From Natrialbaceae archaeon AArc-T1-2 (GTDB taxonomy: Archaea > Halobacteriota > Halobacteria > Halobacteriales > Natrialbaceae): a stretch of 64,000 bases of DNA. The DNA lies in NCBI RefSeq assembly GCF_030273315.1, contig NZ_CP127175.1, positions 124,001 through 188,000 of the forward strand, written 5' to 3'. The translations under genes were made by a program, and so were the position numbers. The notes under the pieces were generated by a model. That model was not told the DNA's origin. It made no database searches and saw nothing but the letters and a program-made list of their open reading frames with translations. Positions 51,205 to 61,097 of this stretch are shown here, piece by piece (position 1 is the stretch's first letter; every line of letters begins with the position of its first letter).

Positions 51205-51282
51205 ACTGTTTGTTCGAAGTCCATGTACTTCAGACTACCGTTGGCTCTTCTCTACTTCTGGGGGACTATTCTGGCGTAATTG

Positions 51283-51702
51283 TTAGATTGGCTTGAGAAC
51301 GAAGTGGTCACACCGATACGTTGTGTCGAGAGTCGGATCGGATGTCTCTGGACGAACTCTCGATAATCGGCTTACTAGTTCCGTTCGGAGTTCTTCTCGG
51401 CGGAGTGTCTCGGTGTGCCAACCGAGTCGAGTATTGTGGTGTCGCTTCAAGAAGAACTCTCCTTTGGAGTCCGCTACAGTATATTGTGTTCGCTTTTGAC
51501 CCCAGAGATGTGACGACCGGTACTCAGCGCCGATATTTTCGTGTGTAAGCTCAACAAGAACCCATTCGACAAAAGAGATGATTGACGTAGTGCCTCGATC
51601 ACTTGGAACGAGGAGTTGAGGAACGTCGTCGGCTTCCCAATCTGTTCGATTTCGAAACGCTTCAGACTCAGTACTAACAGGTTGTGATTTCTGAGAACTC
51701 AT
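51283..51702 (-). CDS. Conserved haloarchaeal protein
   Basis: 139 aa. Middle: IISFVEWVLVELTHENIGAEYRSSHLWGQKRTQYTVADSKGEFFLKRHHNTRLGWHTETLRREEL. No domain recognised. It has a leader hairpin and is the last array-type gene before the transfer region. Confidence 0.6.
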   Translation of the reverse strand: MSSQKSQPVSTESEAFRNRTDWEADDVPQLLVPSDRGTTSIISFVEWVLVELTHENIGAEYRSSHLWGQKRTQYTVADSKGEFFLKRHHNTRLGWHTETLRREELRTELVSRLSRVRPETSDPTLDTTYRCDHFVLKPI

Positions 51703-51725
51703 GGTTCACAGGGAGAATGATGTTC

Positions 51726-51753
51726 CTCCCTCGCCCCTCCGGGGAGCAAGAAA
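51726..51753 (-). repeat. Leader hairpin of the 139-aa gene
   Basis: CTCCC (51726-51730) and GGGAG (51742-51746), loop TCGCCCCTCCG, then CAAGAAAC. Confidence 0.7.
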
Positions 51754-51828
51754 CACCAGTTGCCTCACACACCAGACAATGGCCTTTTTGTGGGGTAACT
51801 AACACAGTGATCCGATGAACACGCCGAG

Positions 51829-53052
51829 TCAACTGCTTCGGAACAACCGCTTCATACGACTACGGACGGATCGCTCATCGGCAAGTTGATCACGAACTTT
51901 CTCCAGTTCTTCCTCTCGCTGATCGAGGAGCGCACGCAGCTCGTCGCGTTCTGCAGTGAGCATCTCGAGTTGCTCACGTTGCTCAGCGATGGTCTGCTCG
52001 AGTTCAGCGACTCGCTGCTCGAGCAGTCGGTTTTTCTCCTCGAGGTAGGTCTGCTCAGACCTCGAAGCATCGTTCTGGACGTCGCTCTTGGGTGGAGAAT
52101 CGACACCAGTATCCGTCGTTTCCTCTGCGTCAGCTGTTGACGGCTCGTAAAACTCGTCCGTTGCACCGACAGCTCGTCCGATTGTTTTCTCGCCGTACGT
52201 CGATCCATCCGCGTAATGAACCTCGTCCCACTTCGTGCGGATGAGTCCCGACTGTCGAAACAGGCGATCCATCCGTGCGCGATCCCCACCCGTCCAGAAC
52301 GCAAGCAAACAACACAGCGCCATGTCGGCTTCCGACTGACTGTCGTAGCCGGCGGTTGATCCACGCCACAGTCGATCGAACTTCTCGCCGTTACTCGCCG
52401 ACCGTGCTTTCTCGAGGAGTTCTTCGTCCTCGAGTTCGAGTGACTGGTCGCAACTCTCAGCGGGCGGTGAATCGGTATCGACGGTGTCGGCTGCGTCACT
52501 CTCGTTGGATACGATGAACGCCTCGTGAACCTCCTCGAGTGCCTCCTGTCGCTCGTTGATCGACGTCGGCGTTCCCTCGACGTGGTCTGCGGTCACGGTA
52601 AAGAAGCGAGCCTGGTCGTACATCTCGATCGAGCCATGCCGGTTCCGACCATCGGGAAGATCACCCTCGAGGAGTACGTGATAGCCCGTTCCCGATGGCG
52701 AGACCTCGGTGAACGAATCCAGCTGTTCGATGATCGACGGCGCCTGCTCGAGTGGCTCGCCGGTCTCGGGATCGCGGCAGTCATCCAAGTCCACACCCAC
52801 CAGCGGATCCGTCGCCGTGAAGACGAATCCGATCCCATCAGCTGCACCAGTAGCCGCGTACTCGAGTGCCTGTTCGAGAGTAGTCCACGTCCGGTCGTCT
52901 GTCGTCGACGCAAAGCTCCCAGTCGCTGGATCTACTGGTACCTTTGTTGTCTTTCCATCCCGCTCGTCTTCTCGCCAGCAAATCCACTGAGTTCGTTTGA
53001 TGAGCGCTTCCGGGATCGACTCCGCATTGATTGGTGCTTCATTCTTACTCAT
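51829..53052 (-). CDS. Primase-like protein (archaeo-eukaryotic primase fold) with C-terminal coiled coil
   Basis: 407 aa. N-terminal plasmid/phage primase-like domain: QWICWREDERDGKTTKVPVDP, the DxD site in VGVDLDDC (about 92-98) and the SxGxGxH segment SPSGTGYHV (about 124-132) followed by EMYDQARFFTVT. Then the helical DUF-type region with CLLAFWTGGDRARMDRLFRQSGL, and a long coiled coil (about 325-395). It likely primes plasmid replication or transferred DNA. Next to iteron-like repeats. Confidence 0.85.
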   Translation of the reverse strand: MSKNEAPINAESIPEALIKRTQWICWREDERDGKTTKVPVDPATGSFASTTDDRTWTTLEQALEYAATGAADGIGFVFTATDPLVGVDLDDCRDPETGEPLEQAPSIIEQLDSFTEVSPSGTGYHVLLEGDLPDGRNRHGSIEMYDQARFFTVTADHVEGTPTSINERQEALEEVHEAFIVSNESDAADTVDTDSPPAESCDQSLELEDEELLEKARSASNGEKFDRLWRGSTAGYDSQSEADMALCCLLAFWTGGDRARMDRLFRQSGLIRTKWDEVHYADGSTYGEKTIGRAVGATDEFYEPSTADAEETTDTGVDSPPKSDVQNDASRSEQTYLEEKNRLLEQRVAELEQTIAEQREQLEMLTAERDELRALLDQREEELEKVRDQLADERSVRSRMKRLFRSS

Positions 53053-53070
53053 TGGTTCTCACCTACAAAT

Positions 53071-53100
53071 TTGGCTCCGCACTTCTCTGGAGCCAAACAA
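53071..53100 (-). repeat. Leader hairpin of the primase-like gene
   Basis: TTGGCTCC (53071-53078) and GGAGCCAA (53089-53096), 8-bp perfect stem, loop GCACTTCTCT, then ACAATTCAC. Confidence 0.8.
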
Positions 53101-53223
53101 TTCACTATTCCGACTATTCTACTTCTGGAGTTGCCCTGGCCAACGGGGGACCCCCTCTCTATACTAGTTGGTTTTTGCTGTAAGAGTCGTTTCGAAGCCC
53201 GGAAAACTGCACGACTTGAGCGC

Positions 53224-53349
53224 CTTACGGCAGATCGAAATGCCGTAAGATTGCGTCCAGAAATTCTGGAAATGCCGTAAGGACGCTGAAACGGCCGAAT
53301 TTGTCCGAATGAGAGGAATATAGCAATTGAGAATCTAAAATGCCGTAAC
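53224..53349. repeat. Iteron-like TGCCGTAA repeats
   Basis: Within the 388-bp gene-free gap between the primase-like gene and the transfer operon, TGCCGTAA occurs at 53241-53248, 53273-53280 and 53341-53348, and inverted (TTACGGCA) at 53225-53232. The first direct pair is 32 bp apart. AT-rich sequence surrounds the last copy. Candidate iterons, oriT sites or operator for the flanking genes. Confidence 0.65.
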
Positions 53350-53440
53350 ACTCGAATAATGGATACATAATTTGATGTGAATAGTTCTCTTGGACAGGCT
53401 GCCCATTCGAAAGGGCACCATCGATCGAGAATTGACCCAA

Positions 53441-56400
53441 TCATTGCTTGCCCTCTGGGTGGAGTGCTAACCCTGTGTAGCGCCGGGTCGTTTTGCCATC
53501 CTGGTAAACCGTCTCACGCTCGAACTCGATATGATCCCCGAGACGACGAGCGAACCAGTTCTTGCTTTCGACCGAGATATCGTGGTTCGATGCCCACATC
53601 GCATACGCTGCATAGACTTCATCCGGAGTGAGAGAACCATCATCTGCAGTACAGAGGCAGGCGTCGACAAACGCCGCAATCGCGGTATCAGGATCATCGT
53701 ACGCCTTTTCTGAAATTTCCGGGGTATCGGACGACTCAGCGTCGTCTACGTGCTGTCCTCCCTGATGCTTGGTCTCCGCCTTTGTAGAGGTACGATCGGA
53801 ATTCTGCGTTGGACTCGAGAGCCACTCATAGATGTCTGAAAGCGGAATTGTCTCACCGTCGTCGTAGATTACAAGTGAGGCGTTGTCAGTATCGTTCGAA
53901 CTCAGCGCGAGAACAGCGTACTCACGACAATTGAAATCGACCGCTGGAAGGTCAACACCGGGAACAAACGGACGCTTTATTCGAGCCCACTCACGCTCAA
54001 ACTCCACTTTCGTATCGTACCGGTGTTTGTTCCCGTGTTCGTAGACGACAAACTCACCGCTGGTCTGATTGTAGCTGTAGACTGCTGGAACATCCTCCCG
54101 CGTAAGTGACTCAAATGATGTAACTCGAGTGAGTTCGTCACCGTTCGCATCGAGAAGAACGTACGAACCCTCATCAAGAAGCCAGTTCGTTCGCTTAGAC
54201 CCATCAGTGAGGGGGCGTACTGCAGTGACGCCCTCCCGTCTGTGTGCACCGCCATCGAACGTGATGGACGCATCAGTCGTATACAGACGGACATCTCCTG
54301 ACTCGAGTGTGTTAACCGGCGACGAAAGGATTTGATCAACACGGGCTGCCGTCGGCAACCGATCTTGATTCGCTTCATCAGATCCGACGACAAATAGGGG
54401 GATATGTCCCGCTTCGTGTGCTCGTTTCAGGTTCTGCAGGATCTTCGCCGGGTTTTCCGGCGTCGTCGACTCGACCTCGATGTCGAAGATGTGTTCAGAG
54501 TCAGGATGTGTCGCTCGAGCATCGGGCTTTTCGCTCCCGTCTTGAGTGAATACGGTAACGGCGAAGCCGTGTTCGGAGAGGAGCTGCTCCACGTCCAGTA
54601 GTGCAGCATCATGTTTTTCGCCACCTGCTGCCCGAACGTGCCCCGTATCTGGTGCAGCGACGGCTTCACCGTCTTCAGTAAGCCGAACGACGATATCATT
54701 CCGTTCTGAATCGAGCGTTACCTCGATCAGGTGTGACCGCTCTCGAACGTCACCAAGCTCTGCAATCGCAGGTGGATCTGCATCAACTGCTTCGAAGCGC
54801 CTCCGAAGTTCGGAATCAACATCTGGCACAGGTATCCATCCATTTTCCTCCCGAACTCTCTCTTGAAGTTGGACGCTTCGAATGACCGTCGCAAGTGCTG
54901 TATCGAGGTCATCAGCAGGGAGGTCAAATTCATCACGAACTGCCGTAGGTGTCTGAGTACTAGGCGGTGCGTCCGTCATGACGCCGTACTCGGTATCCGC
55001 TCGTTCGTGAATCCGCTCGAGTGCGTTCTGAAATGCCTGCTCTTCGCGGGCAGTCAGTGGATCATCACTCTCGGAATGGCCTGGTGGGATCGGGAGTGGG
55101 GCCAAGCTGAACGGCTCTGGCCCGGTCTCGCCGAACGTCGGACTCGGTAAGCGGGCGATCCATTCACCACGTGGAAGTGACCGAATCCGATTGGCAAACT
55201 CGCTGGGGTCCATGTCCTCGTGGGCCATCACGTTCGCAATCTCGTTGTCGACGGCGATCTTGCCGATGATCGGACTCCCGACGTCGTTCAGAACGTTCAG
55301 GTAGACCTCACGGCCACCCTTGACGTCGAGTTGCTCGGGGAACTGTAGTGAGAGACCCATTGAGAGTCGGAAGCTCCGGCCTTTCTCCAACAGCGTGTTC
55401 AGTATGTCAGAGACAGCCAGACTCGAGGCCTCGTCGATGAGTAGATTGACCACGTAGTCGTCCGGCTTCTGCTGAAGGTCCTCACCGCGCTCTCGCAGTG
55501 CGTTGTATAGCTCCGTCAGGATCACACCCGTCATCGCCTTTACCGACTCATCGCGAAGGCCACCGAGGTCGAACAGGATTACCGTGCGATCGTCGAGGAC
55601 GTCTCGAAAGTCGAACTGCGGCTCAGTGTTGTTGAACACCCGGCGGAGGTGCTCGTCCTGAGAAATGTAGTCGAGGCGATTACTGACTCCGCCCATTACA
55701 GTCGTAAACGTGTTCGGATCGAGCTGGAGCTGGCGATCGATCCGTCGCTGCACCTGTGGATTACTCGAGCGTGGGGCGGCGCCTTCATCGGGCTCTGGTG
55801 GACCAGCACGCCAGAGTTGGTCGACGACGTACTCGAGTTGATCGTGGGCGAAGTAATCGACACTCTCACGGTAGCGACCGTTCTCGCGACCGTATTCGTC
55901 GTCGTAGAGCGTTTTGATGAGGTACTTGATGAGCGTTGGCGCGACGACTGCTCGTTCGTAGCGCTCTTCGCCCATCACCATCTTCAGGATCTCCTCGTAG
56001 TGATCGGCCTTATTCTGGATCGCGTCGACGCGCCGGACTCCATTCTCGAGTTGGCGCTCGATATTGAAGAACGAGAATCCGGGGAGGACTTCGGGAATCG
56101 GGAAGTGCAGGACGTTCTCCTCGAGGTCGTCGACGCCGAATCGACGAGCGTGGGCTCGCATGTAGTCCTCACAGAGACCATCGCCCTTCGCGTCGATCAG
56201 GATGGTCGGCCCGTCGGTCTGCTCGTATAGCGAGAGCTTGTCGTTGGTCAGTGATTTCGACTTTCCGCCGCCGGTCGTTGCCGCACGGACGTAGTGGGTT
56301 GGGAGCAACGACGGCGGAATACAGACCGGCTTGTCTTCCGGCTCTCCGTTTTCATCGATCGCATATCCGATTGCCATGCCCTCTCGAAACTCGTCCATCA

Positions 56401-57808
56401 GATCCGGGTGTGGCCGTGGGAGCGGATTCCGAGAGCGTTGCTCAGAGCGTGTACCACGGCTTCCTTCGACCGTCAGATCCTGGGACGAGGGGACAACAGT
56501 GAAGTTCGCGAGTTCATCGGCGTTCAACACGAGATCAGGGCGGCATTTCCCCCGACCCGTGACCAGTTCTCCATCGAGTACGCGTTCGAGGACCGCTCGA
56601 GCACGTTTTCGTTTCGTTCGATGCAACATTCCCTTCGATCGGAGTCGGTGTCCCTCGAGTTCGTAGAATGGGCCATCTAAGGCGTTCAGCGATTGAGCGA
56701 GTTGATCAAGTTGGGTTTCGACACGATTGTCTGTCTCGCCATCATCAGGAGCTGGAAGCGCGACGGCTCGAGCATTGACGGTGAAGGTTCGTTTTGGATG
56801 TTTCGCTTCGATCCGGTCGATTCGATTCCGGACTTCGGTCCCGAGATTCTGCTGTCGGTCCTCTGGGTTAATCTCGCCGACCTCGAACAGCGGGCCGATG
56901 TAGCGCTGCCCGAACGTATCTCGTCCATCTTGAAGATCTTCGATTCGCAACTCTGCGTCAGCCACCCACTCGGCTTTGCGCTGCCAGACTACCTGGAACG
57001 CGATTGGATACTCGAGTTCGGTGAGATGATCGATCAGCGTCGCGAGTGGGGGCTGCTCGGTATCGTATTCGCTTGGATTCGGATCCCGGTTCGCGAACGA
57101 TTTGATCGTCGTCATCCAGTCGCGTTTGCGCTCGGCCCGACCGTACCACTGGACACCGATTGGCTCGACCTCTTTGAGTGATGGCCGGGCGAAGATGGTC
57201 GCGGACTCTGGAGTAGACGACGTTCCTTCATCGAGTACTGAACCCCCGTCTTTAGTAGACGCGTCGGAGGTGTACTCGAGGACCGATCCATCACCACGCT
57301 CGACGCCACCGGCTTCCGTCTCGAGGTCAGCGAACTCGAGGTCGTCGTTGTCGGCAACCGGCCGACCACCGTCCGTTCGCTCGTCCTCTTCACGCTCGTG
57401 GTCAACCTGTTCATCGGCTCCTGAAGACTCCAACAACCTTCCGTCTGCACGTCGTTCGTGATACTCGTCCTGTGTGTATTCGACTGGTTGGACGAGTTTT
57501 CGCTCGAGGTCCAGCACACACCGAGTGATGTCGAACGTTTGTGGGTAGATCGTCTTGAGCCGCTTCTCGAGCGTCTCGAGATGCGCCGGGTGGTCGACAC
57601 CGTAGTAGAACTCGACTGGCTCGTCTTTCCCTTCGCTGACAGCGAGGAATTCGAGCGTCGGTGGGCTCGTATCAGCAAACGGATTCAGTCGATCCGACAA
57701 CCCCCGTGTATCCGGGTTCGTCAGTTTGTGCAGACTCTCGAGTGCGGCTGGAATCTCTGTAGTGTGAAGTGCCTCAGAGGTTGGTGTCACTCGGATATAC
57801 TCACTCAT
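53441..57808 (-). CDS. VirD4/TraG-like conjugation ATPase, very large
   Basis: 1455 aa from ATG 57808, which is preceded by GGAGGTGA at good spacing. P-loop in ATTGGGKSKSLTN (about 510-522), Walker B in VVNLLIDEAS (about 810), and downstream SMGLSLQFPEQLDV and IRSLPRGEWIARLPSP, which match TraD/TraG-like coupling proteins. About 480 residues precede the ATPase and about 450 follow, including a Mrr- or NERD-like segment (VFTQDGSEKPDARATHPDSEHIFDIEVES) and a C-terminal helical domain. It should pump DNA through the transfer channel. Overlaps the VirB4-like gene by 8 bp. Confidence 0.85.
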   Translation of the reverse strand: MSEYIRVTPTSEALHTTEIPAALESLHKLTNPDTRGLSDRLNPFADTSPPTLEFLAVSEGKDEPVEFYYGVDHPAHLETLEKRLKTIYPQTFDITRCVLDLERKLVQPVEYTQDEYHERRADGRLLESSGADEQVDHEREEDERTDGGRPVADNDDLEFADLETEAGGVERGDGSVLEYTSDASTKDGGSVLDEGTSSTPESATIFARPSLKEVEPIGVQWYGRAERKRDWMTTIKSFANRDPNPSEYDTEQPPLATLIDHLTELEYPIAFQVVWQRKAEWVADAELRIEDLQDGRDTFGQRYIGPLFEVGEINPEDRQQNLGTEVRNRIDRIEAKHPKRTFTVNARAVALPAPDDGETDNRVETQLDQLAQSLNALDGPFYELEGHRLRSKGMLHRTKRKRARAVLERVLDGELVTGRGKCRPDLVLNADELANFTVVPSSQDLTVEGSRGTRSEQRSRNPLPRPHPDLMDEFREGMAIGYAIDENGEPEDKPVCIPPSLLPTHYVRAATTGGGKSKSLTNDKLSLYEQTDGPTILIDAKGDGLCEDYMRAHARRFGVDDLEENVLHFPIPEVLPGFSFFNIERQLENGVRRVDAIQNKADHYEEILKMVMGEERYERAVVAPTLIKYLIKTLYDDEYGRENGRYRESVDYFAHDQLEYVVDQLWRAGPPEPDEGAAPRSSNPQVQRRIDRQLQLDPNTFTTVMGGVSNRLDYISQDEHLRRVFNNTEPQFDFRDVLDDRTVILFDLGGLRDESVKAMTGVILTELYNALRERGEDLQQKPDDYVVNLLIDEASSLAVSDILNTLLEKGRSFRLSMGLSLQFPEQLDVKGGREVYLNVLNDVGSPIIGKIAVDNEIANVMAHEDMDPSEFANRIRSLPRGEWIARLPSPTFGETGPEPFSLAPLPIPPGHSESDDPLTAREEQAFQNALERIHERADTEYGVMTDAPPSTQTPTAVRDEFDLPADDLDTALATVIRSVQLQERVREENGWIPVPDVDSELRRRFEAVDADPPAIAELGDVRERSHLIEVTLDSERNDIVVRLTEDGEAVAAPDTGHVRAAGGEKHDAALLDVEQLLSEHGFAVTVFTQDGSEKPDARATHPDSEHIFDIEVESTTPENPAKILQNLKRAHEAGHIPLFVVGSDEANQDRLPTAARVDQILSSPVNTLESGDVRLYTTDASITFDGGAHRREGVTAVRPLTDGSKRTNWLLDEGSYVLLDANGDELTRVTSFESLTREDVPAVYSYNQTSGEFVVYEHGNKHRYDTKVEFEREWARIKRPFVPGVDLPAVDFNCREYAVLALSSNDTDNASLVIYDDGETIPLSDIYEWLSSPTQNSDRTSTKAETKHQGGQHVDDAESSDTPEISEKAYDDPDTAIAAFVDACLCTADDGSLTPDEVYAAYAMWASNHDISVESKNWFARRLGDHIEFERETVYQDGKTTRRYTGLALHPEGKQ

Positions 57809-59993
57809 CGGACTGGTCACCTCCGTCAGTCCACGTTAGCACCTCGTGGTCCGTTTCTCGCTGCTGTTCGGGATCCGTTTCGTCTGTTCGGACGTCCTCT
57901 GTGGATTGTCGTCCATCTCCTTCAGAGACGCCAGGGAGCTCATCCCGAGATTGCTCTTTGGCGTCGAAGTCGATCACCTCCTTCTCTTTCTCGAGTGCGT
58001 GGACCTCGATACCACGCCAGTCACCGTCGACGCCGACGAGCGCTTCGGAGTATCCGATGTCCTCACTCCCAGGGACAGCGTCCTGGACAAACCGCATCTG
58101 CGCCGAGTTCAATCCGAACTCGTTGGCCCAGTGCTGGTCCATTCCATCGAGATGGTGGAATTGCTTGATCGCACACTGATCGAGGATCGCCTCTGACTCG
58201 GCGTGCTGGAAGAACTCGTCGACAGTCTGGGTGATCATCCGGATCGAGAGATCGTGGTGACGGTGGTGGCGGAACACGATCTCGAGGTATTCGAGACTCG
58301 CTGCATCCTGCATCAGGTATCGGGCCTCGTCGATGACGAACACGACCTCCTTGTCCGTCTCCTTGGCACGCTCGTAGACCAGCGTGATCAACAGCTGCAT
58401 GATGAGACTCGTGCTGCCGCCCAGACTGCCCTCCTGTTGGGCTAAATCGAGGTAGATCACTTTCTCGTCGCGAAGGTCGAACTCGGTCGGTCGCCCGAGA
58501 TTTTCGTAGCGACCGTCCTCTGCAAAGGATCGCAACTGGTCAATCAGCCACGTTGCGTCCGACTCGATCTTCTTCGTTTCCTCGTCCGTCCGAACGACGA
58601 ACCCTTCCGGATTGTCGACCATCTCCTCGAGGATATCGAGGACGTCTCGCGTCGTCGGACTCTCGTTGTCGTGGGTCGCGATGTCGTCCGTAATGCCTTT
58701 CCTGGCGTACGCTTCTTCGATCGCTGTCTCGAGCGTGGTTCGCTTGTCTCCAAGCTGGATCCCACGGAGGGCGAAGTAGTTCGAGAGGAAGCTCATCACG
58801 CTGTCGAGTTTCTCGCGGTAGGGGCTGGCGTCCTCACCCATCGCCCGCTGGATCCGTTCGGGCGTTGGCTTGATCTCGAGCGGGTTCAATCCCATATCGC
58901 CACCGACGGTGATTCGCGTCCCACCGAGGGCTTCGGCGACGCCAGCCCAGTTGTTCAGCGGCTCGAGGATGATCCCGATTCGGTCTTCGCTCTGTTCGAT
59001 CGATCGGATAAAGTTCTGCTTCGCGCCAAACGACTTTCCGGAGCCGGGATCACCGACCGTGAACATCGCGTAGCCGTTTTCGCGAGCGAACGGATCGATC
59101 ACGACGGGGCTTTCGTTCTTCCAGTGGATTCCAAACTCAACACCGCCGTCCTCGAGAATTGTCGCGTTGTGTGGTGAGGCAAGCAAGGCACCAACAGCGC
59201 CGCCGAGTGAAATCGCCTCGCGACCAAACGGGTTCGATCCGATCGGAGCCACAGCCTGCAGCGCGAGGTCTTGCTTACAGATCGCCGTCTTCGGCGAGAG
59301 ACCGGCGGGTTGCTCGCGAAGCCGGCTTCGGATCGTCCGAACGGACTCACGAAGCTCATCCTTCGTCTCCGCCCGAACAGTAACGAACATCCCCTGGTCG
59401 AAGACACGACTCCCGTTTTCGACTGACTTGTACGTCGAGACTGCTTCGTTGGCCCGCTCCTGGAGATAGGCTCCGCGGACGCTTTGCTCGAGGTCAGCAT
59501 CGACCTGGAGGTCGTCGGCGACCCGCTGGAGTTCATCACGAGCTTTCTGCTGATTCTTCGGTGTGATGTGGACGGTAAGATCAAACTCGATGTCGGTCAG
59601 TTCGAACAACTCGTTCAGGTAGCCGTCGTTGGGATAGTCGGGGTAGTCGGCGATGTACAGTGTGGACGTCCACTGCTCACCGACCTGTGCGGCGCGTGTC
59701 TCCCACGTAACAGCTGATGGAGCGACTGCGCTCTTGTGACGCTCGGAGATCTCCTCGAGGATCTTCCCTTCGACGTCGCCGGCCTCGATCGTCTCCTCGC
59801 CGAGAAGTTCCGAGAAGTCGATTTCTTTCTCATCAGTTCGTGCTCGGTTTCGGTAGACCGCCACGCCAACACCGGCGAAAACAGCCAGCAGGACAAGCGC
59901 TGCAACGATGTGTGCGGTTTCGAGGACAGCCACACGCTGCTCGAGGGTGGCGAGTAAAACAGCGCCGACAGCAGCCACACTATGCATCGTCAT
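57801..59993 (-). CDS. VirB4-like conjugation ATPase
   Basis: 730 aa. One N-terminal membrane helix (IVAALVLLAVFAGVGVAVY, about 29-47), then a VirB4 N-domain, Walker A VGDPGSGKSFGAKQN (about 326-340), Walker B VVFVIDEARYL (about 553-563), and IRMITQTVDEFF. It powers pilus/channel assembly in type IV systems. Overlaps both neighbours by 8-14 bp, so the operon is tightly coupled. Confidence 0.9.
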   Translation of the reverse strand: MTMHSVAAVGAVLLATLEQRVAVLETAHIVAALVLLAVFAGVGVAVYRNRARTDEKEIDFSELLGEETIEAGDVEGKILEEISERHKSAVAPSAVTWETRAAQVGEQWTSTLYIADYPDYPNDGYLNELFELTDIEFDLTVHITPKNQQKARDELQRVADDLQVDADLEQSVRGAYLQERANEAVSTYKSVENGSRVFDQGMFVTVRAETKDELRESVRTIRSRLREQPAGLSPKTAICKQDLALQAVAPIGSNPFGREAISLGGAVGALLASPHNATILEDGGVEFGIHWKNESPVVIDPFARENGYAMFTVGDPGSGKSFGAKQNFIRSIEQSEDRIGIILEPLNNWAGVAEALGGTRITVGGDMGLNPLEIKPTPERIQRAMGEDASPYREKLDSVMSFLSNYFALRGIQLGDKRTTLETAIEEAYARKGITDDIATHDNESPTTRDVLDILEEMVDNPEGFVVRTDEETKKIESDATWLIDQLRSFAEDGRYENLGRPTEFDLRDEKVIYLDLAQQEGSLGGSTSLIMQLLITLVYERAKETDKEVVFVIDEARYLMQDAASLEYLEIVFRHHRHHDLSIRMITQTVDEFFQHAESEAILDQCAIKQFHHLDGMDQHWANEFGLNSAQMRFVQDAVPGSEDIGYSEALVGVDGDWRGIEVHALEKEKEVIDFDAKEQSRDELPGVSEGDGRQSTEDVRTDETDPEQQRETDHEVLTWTDGGDQSDE

Positions 59994-61095
59994 CCCTCCG
60001 CTGGTGGTCGAGAATTGGTTGTTCGCGAACAGCGTTGGTGGCGTCGTCGTAGTCGTGTTCTTCGCCGTTCCAGAAGTCCATCGCGAGCACGAACAGTTCG
60101 ACTGTGCTCAGACGGCGAGCCGACCAGCCAGGGGCCTTCTGTACCAGTTCGGTCTGGACAGCCCGACAACGTCGGTCGAGCTTGTCGAACATCTGTGCTC
60201 GGACCTCTGTCTCGCTCAAATCTTCACGCCGGGTGACGAATGGGTTAAACAGAAAGCCAACCATGGGGAGCGTAGTGAGCTTCTCGGCCGGCGAGTGTTC
60301 GTCGTGGTAGCGATTGTAGACCTCGAGTGGGCTGACCTGAACACCGATAACGTAGCGAATCTGCTGGGCACCGTCGAGATCACGGGGGCGTTGGTCGCGG
60401 TACTCCTCGAGGAGTTCCTCGAAGATCGGATTATCGGAGACGTCGTCGTCAGCAAGTCGATCGTCAATCTGTGTGGTCAGCTCTTCTACTGGGAAAGAGC
60501 GGGTCGTTGCGTGGAATTTGAGGCTGTAATCGAGTTCCTTGTTCGCGAACTCCGCTGCGACGTCCTGGACGTGTGCCCAGTCGCCGCTCATCGCGAAGTC
60601 CATATTTCCCGGATCGATCTCGAGGAAGGCTTCCATCGTGCCGTCGGTTCGTTGGACGGTGCTGGCACCGGGCCAGGCCCGCTCGATGTTCGTGAGGTCC
60701 TGGGTTCGCTCGTCGGGTGCGAACGGTGTGTAGTTGATCAGCCCACCCTCGTTCGACCGCGAGTCGGGCTGCTCTCGAGCGTGGCCGGTCTCACTTGGAG
60801 CGTTGTAGCTCACTCGAGGCCGCCTGCAGTAGTACCGATACACGTCCGTAAGCCACGTCGCCGCCGAGAGATGGGCTGGACTGGCATAGACGGATGCAAC
60901 GCCGAGAACAACACCGACGAGTACGAACGGGAAAACGAGGGCGTCGATCCCGGTCAGACCACCCAGCAGTAACCCTGCAATCGGGAACCCGAGGAGAACG
61001 TAGACGTCTCCTTCCTCGAGGTTCACGATCGGAACACGATTCTCTTCACCCAGTTCGTCCATGATTCGCCTGGATGCGGCGTCTCGGTCGGCCAT
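59980..61095 (-). CDS. Conjugation membrane protein (VirB3/VirB4-N-like)
   Basis: 371 aa. Two membrane helices near the start (YVLLGFPIAGLLLGGLTGID and ALVFPFVLVGVVLGVASVYA, about 32-72), then a soluble domain with WPGASTVQRTDGTMEAFLEI and DWAHVQDVAAEFANKELDYSLKFHATTRSFPV similar in layout to the N-terminal domain of VirB4. Haloarchaeal transfer operons carry such a gene just before virB4. Ends in a cytoplasmic acidic tail. Confidence 0.75.
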   Translation of the reverse strand: MADRDAASRRIMDELGEENRVPIVNLEEGDVYVLLGFPIAGLLLGGLTGIDALVFPFVLVGVVLGVASVYASPAHLSAATWLTDVYRYYCRRPRVSYNAPSETGHAREQPDSRSNEGGLINYTPFAPDERTQDLTNIERAWPGASTVQRTDGTMEAFLEIDPGNMDFAMSGDWAHVQDVAAEFANKELDYSLKFHATTRSFPVEELTTQIDDRLADDDVSDNPIFEELLEEYRDQRPRDLDGAQQIRYVIGVQVSPLEVYNRYHDEHSPAEKLTTLPMVGFLFNPFVTRREDLSETEVRAQMFDKLDRRCRAVQTELVQKAPGWSARRLSTVELFVLAMDFWNGEEHDYDDATNAVREQPILDHQRRDDDA

Positions 61096-61097
61096 AG

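Noticed and set aside
55649-57181. Plus-strand open frames within the VirD4-like gene
   Set aside because: They are antisense to conserved ATPase motifs and show no own start signals or family similarity.
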